Of a stretch of DNA of 64,000 nt, positions 63,407 to 64,000 are shown piece by piece (positions within the stretch are counted from its first letter, which is position 1; the number at the start of each line of letters is the position of its first letter). The stretch is taken from NCBI GenBank assembly GCA_963772635.1, contig CAVYYK010000028.1, positions 248,001 through 312,000 of the forward strand, given 5' to 3'. The position numbers and the translations under genes are program-made. The notes under the pieces are model-generated. The model was given only the letters and a program-made list of their open reading frames with translations, was not told where the DNA came from and ran no database searches. The DNA comes from JAUXFS01 sp963772635 (lineage in GTDB: Bacteria > Pseudomonadota > Alphaproteobacteria > Rhodospirillales > Defluviicoccaceae).

Positions 63407-64000
63407 TCAGCGGGTATCACGAAGTTTGTCGATTTCCCGTTGACGTAGTTCTCCCCGTCGGATCTTTCCGGTCGCCGTCATCGGCAGGCTGTCGACGAAT
63501 TCAATCAACCGTGGGTATTCGTGGGGCGAGAGGCGGGTCTTGACGAAGGCGCGGATCTCCTCCTCCAACGCCGCATCGGCGGTGCGGCCCGCCCGCAGGA
63601 CGATGAACGCCTTGACCGCTTCGGTGCGGACCTCGTCCGGTACGCCGATCACCGCGGCCAGGGATACCGCCGGGTGCTTGCCCAGGCAGTCCTCGATTTC
63701 GCCGGGACCGATGCGGTAGCCGGCGGAAGTGATCACGTCGTCGTCTCGACCGACAAACCACAGGTATCCGTCGCCGTCCTTGCGGCCGAGATCGCCCATA
63801 ACCAGCCAGTCGCCGATGAATTTGGCCTCGGTCGCCTCGGGTTGGCGCCAGTATTCGAGCATCATCACCGGATCGGGCCGGCGGACGGCGATCTTGCCGA
63901 CGGTATCCGCGGGCACGATCCTGCCGTCGTCGTCGATCACCTCGACGGTATGACCGGGTACCGGCCGGCCCATGGACCCGGGCTTGACCGGCATGATCCG
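63407..64000 (-). CDS. AMP-dependent acyl-CoA synthetase, C-terminal part
   Basis: The gene leaves the window at the right edge, so only the last 197 residues are seen. GDWLVMGDLGRKDGDGYLWF holds the ATP-contacting Asp, VGRDDDVITSAGYRIGPGEI is the hinge motif of the superfamily, and MTATGKIRRGELR near the end carries the catalytic Lys. The SAGYRIGPGEIEDCLGKHPA pattern fits short- or medium-chain acyl-CoA synthetases, but the substrate cannot be read from this part. Confidence 0.9.
   Translation of the reverse strand, partial: RIMPVKPGSMGRPVPGHTVEVIDDDGRIVPADTVGKIAVRRPDPVMMLEYWRQPEATEAKFIGDWLVMGDLGRKDGDGYLWFVGRDDDVITSAGYRIGPGEIEDCLGKHPAVSLAAVIGVPDEVRTEAVKAFIVLRAGRTADAALEEEIRAFVKTRLSPHEYPRLIEFVDSLPMTATGKIRRGELRQREIDKLRDTR

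Overview
The window is GC-rich chromosomal DNA whose housekeeping gene order (coaX-rnj-DUF1467, proS-lolC-lolD-dnaE, rpsB-tsf-pyrH-frr-uppS-cdsA-dxr-rseP-bamA-skp-fabZ, gltA-gltX) is that of an alphaproteobacterium, most like the Rhodospirillales. The short proline-tRNA ligase without an insertion domain, the DUF1467 gene after rnj and the fused PTS multiphosphoryl transfer protein agree with this. No rRNA, tRNA, CRISPR array, transposase or phage gene was seen.

Layout. 1-13.4 kb: end of birA, coaX, rnj, a methylmalonyl-CoA epimerase gene whose middle is replaced by another VOC gene, DUF1467, tag, a purine permease, proS, the LolCD lipoprotein exporter and dnaE. 13.5-25 kb: the translation, isoprenoid and envelope run from rpsB to skp, then fabZ directly joined to a truncated lpxI. 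The lpxD, lpxA and lpxB genes expected here are absent. 25-29.2 kb: an accessory stretch with 10-bp repeats, a frame-broken TIR/NB-ARC/TPR gene built on a nine-copy 144-bp repeat, and REP-like repeats. 29.2-39.7 kb: a minus-strand fructose cluster (fruB-fruK-fruA, an epimerase-like protein, a PfkB sugar kinase, a FucP-type permease, a fructose-binding lipoprotein), with a 3' copy of fruA at its far end. 40-42.8 kb: DedA and five small exported proteins. 42.8-53.4 kb: an RND pump operon with a methylmalonyl-CoA decarboxylase-like gene, and a divergent HlyD/ABC exporter of the YbhGFSR kind. 53.5-64 kb: glyoxalase I, a DegP-like protease, an FtsH, a secreted protein, gltA, gltX, a hemerythrin, YjbQ, two small unknown proteins and the end of an acyl-CoA synthetase gene.

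How it fits together. The alphaproteobacterial order known to me puts lpxB next to gltA and gltX. Here about 34 kb of accessory DNA lies between the broken lpxI and gltA, so the insertion and the loss of the lipid A genes are probably linked. Outer-membrane protein and lipoprotein machinery (BamA, Skp, LolCD, RseP) is intact. A second theme is reading-frame damage: at least ten otherwise intact coding regions need a one-base correction, mostly removal of one extra base. That pattern looks more like uncorrected assembly insertions than ordinary gene decay, and it should be settled before any of these genes is called dead.
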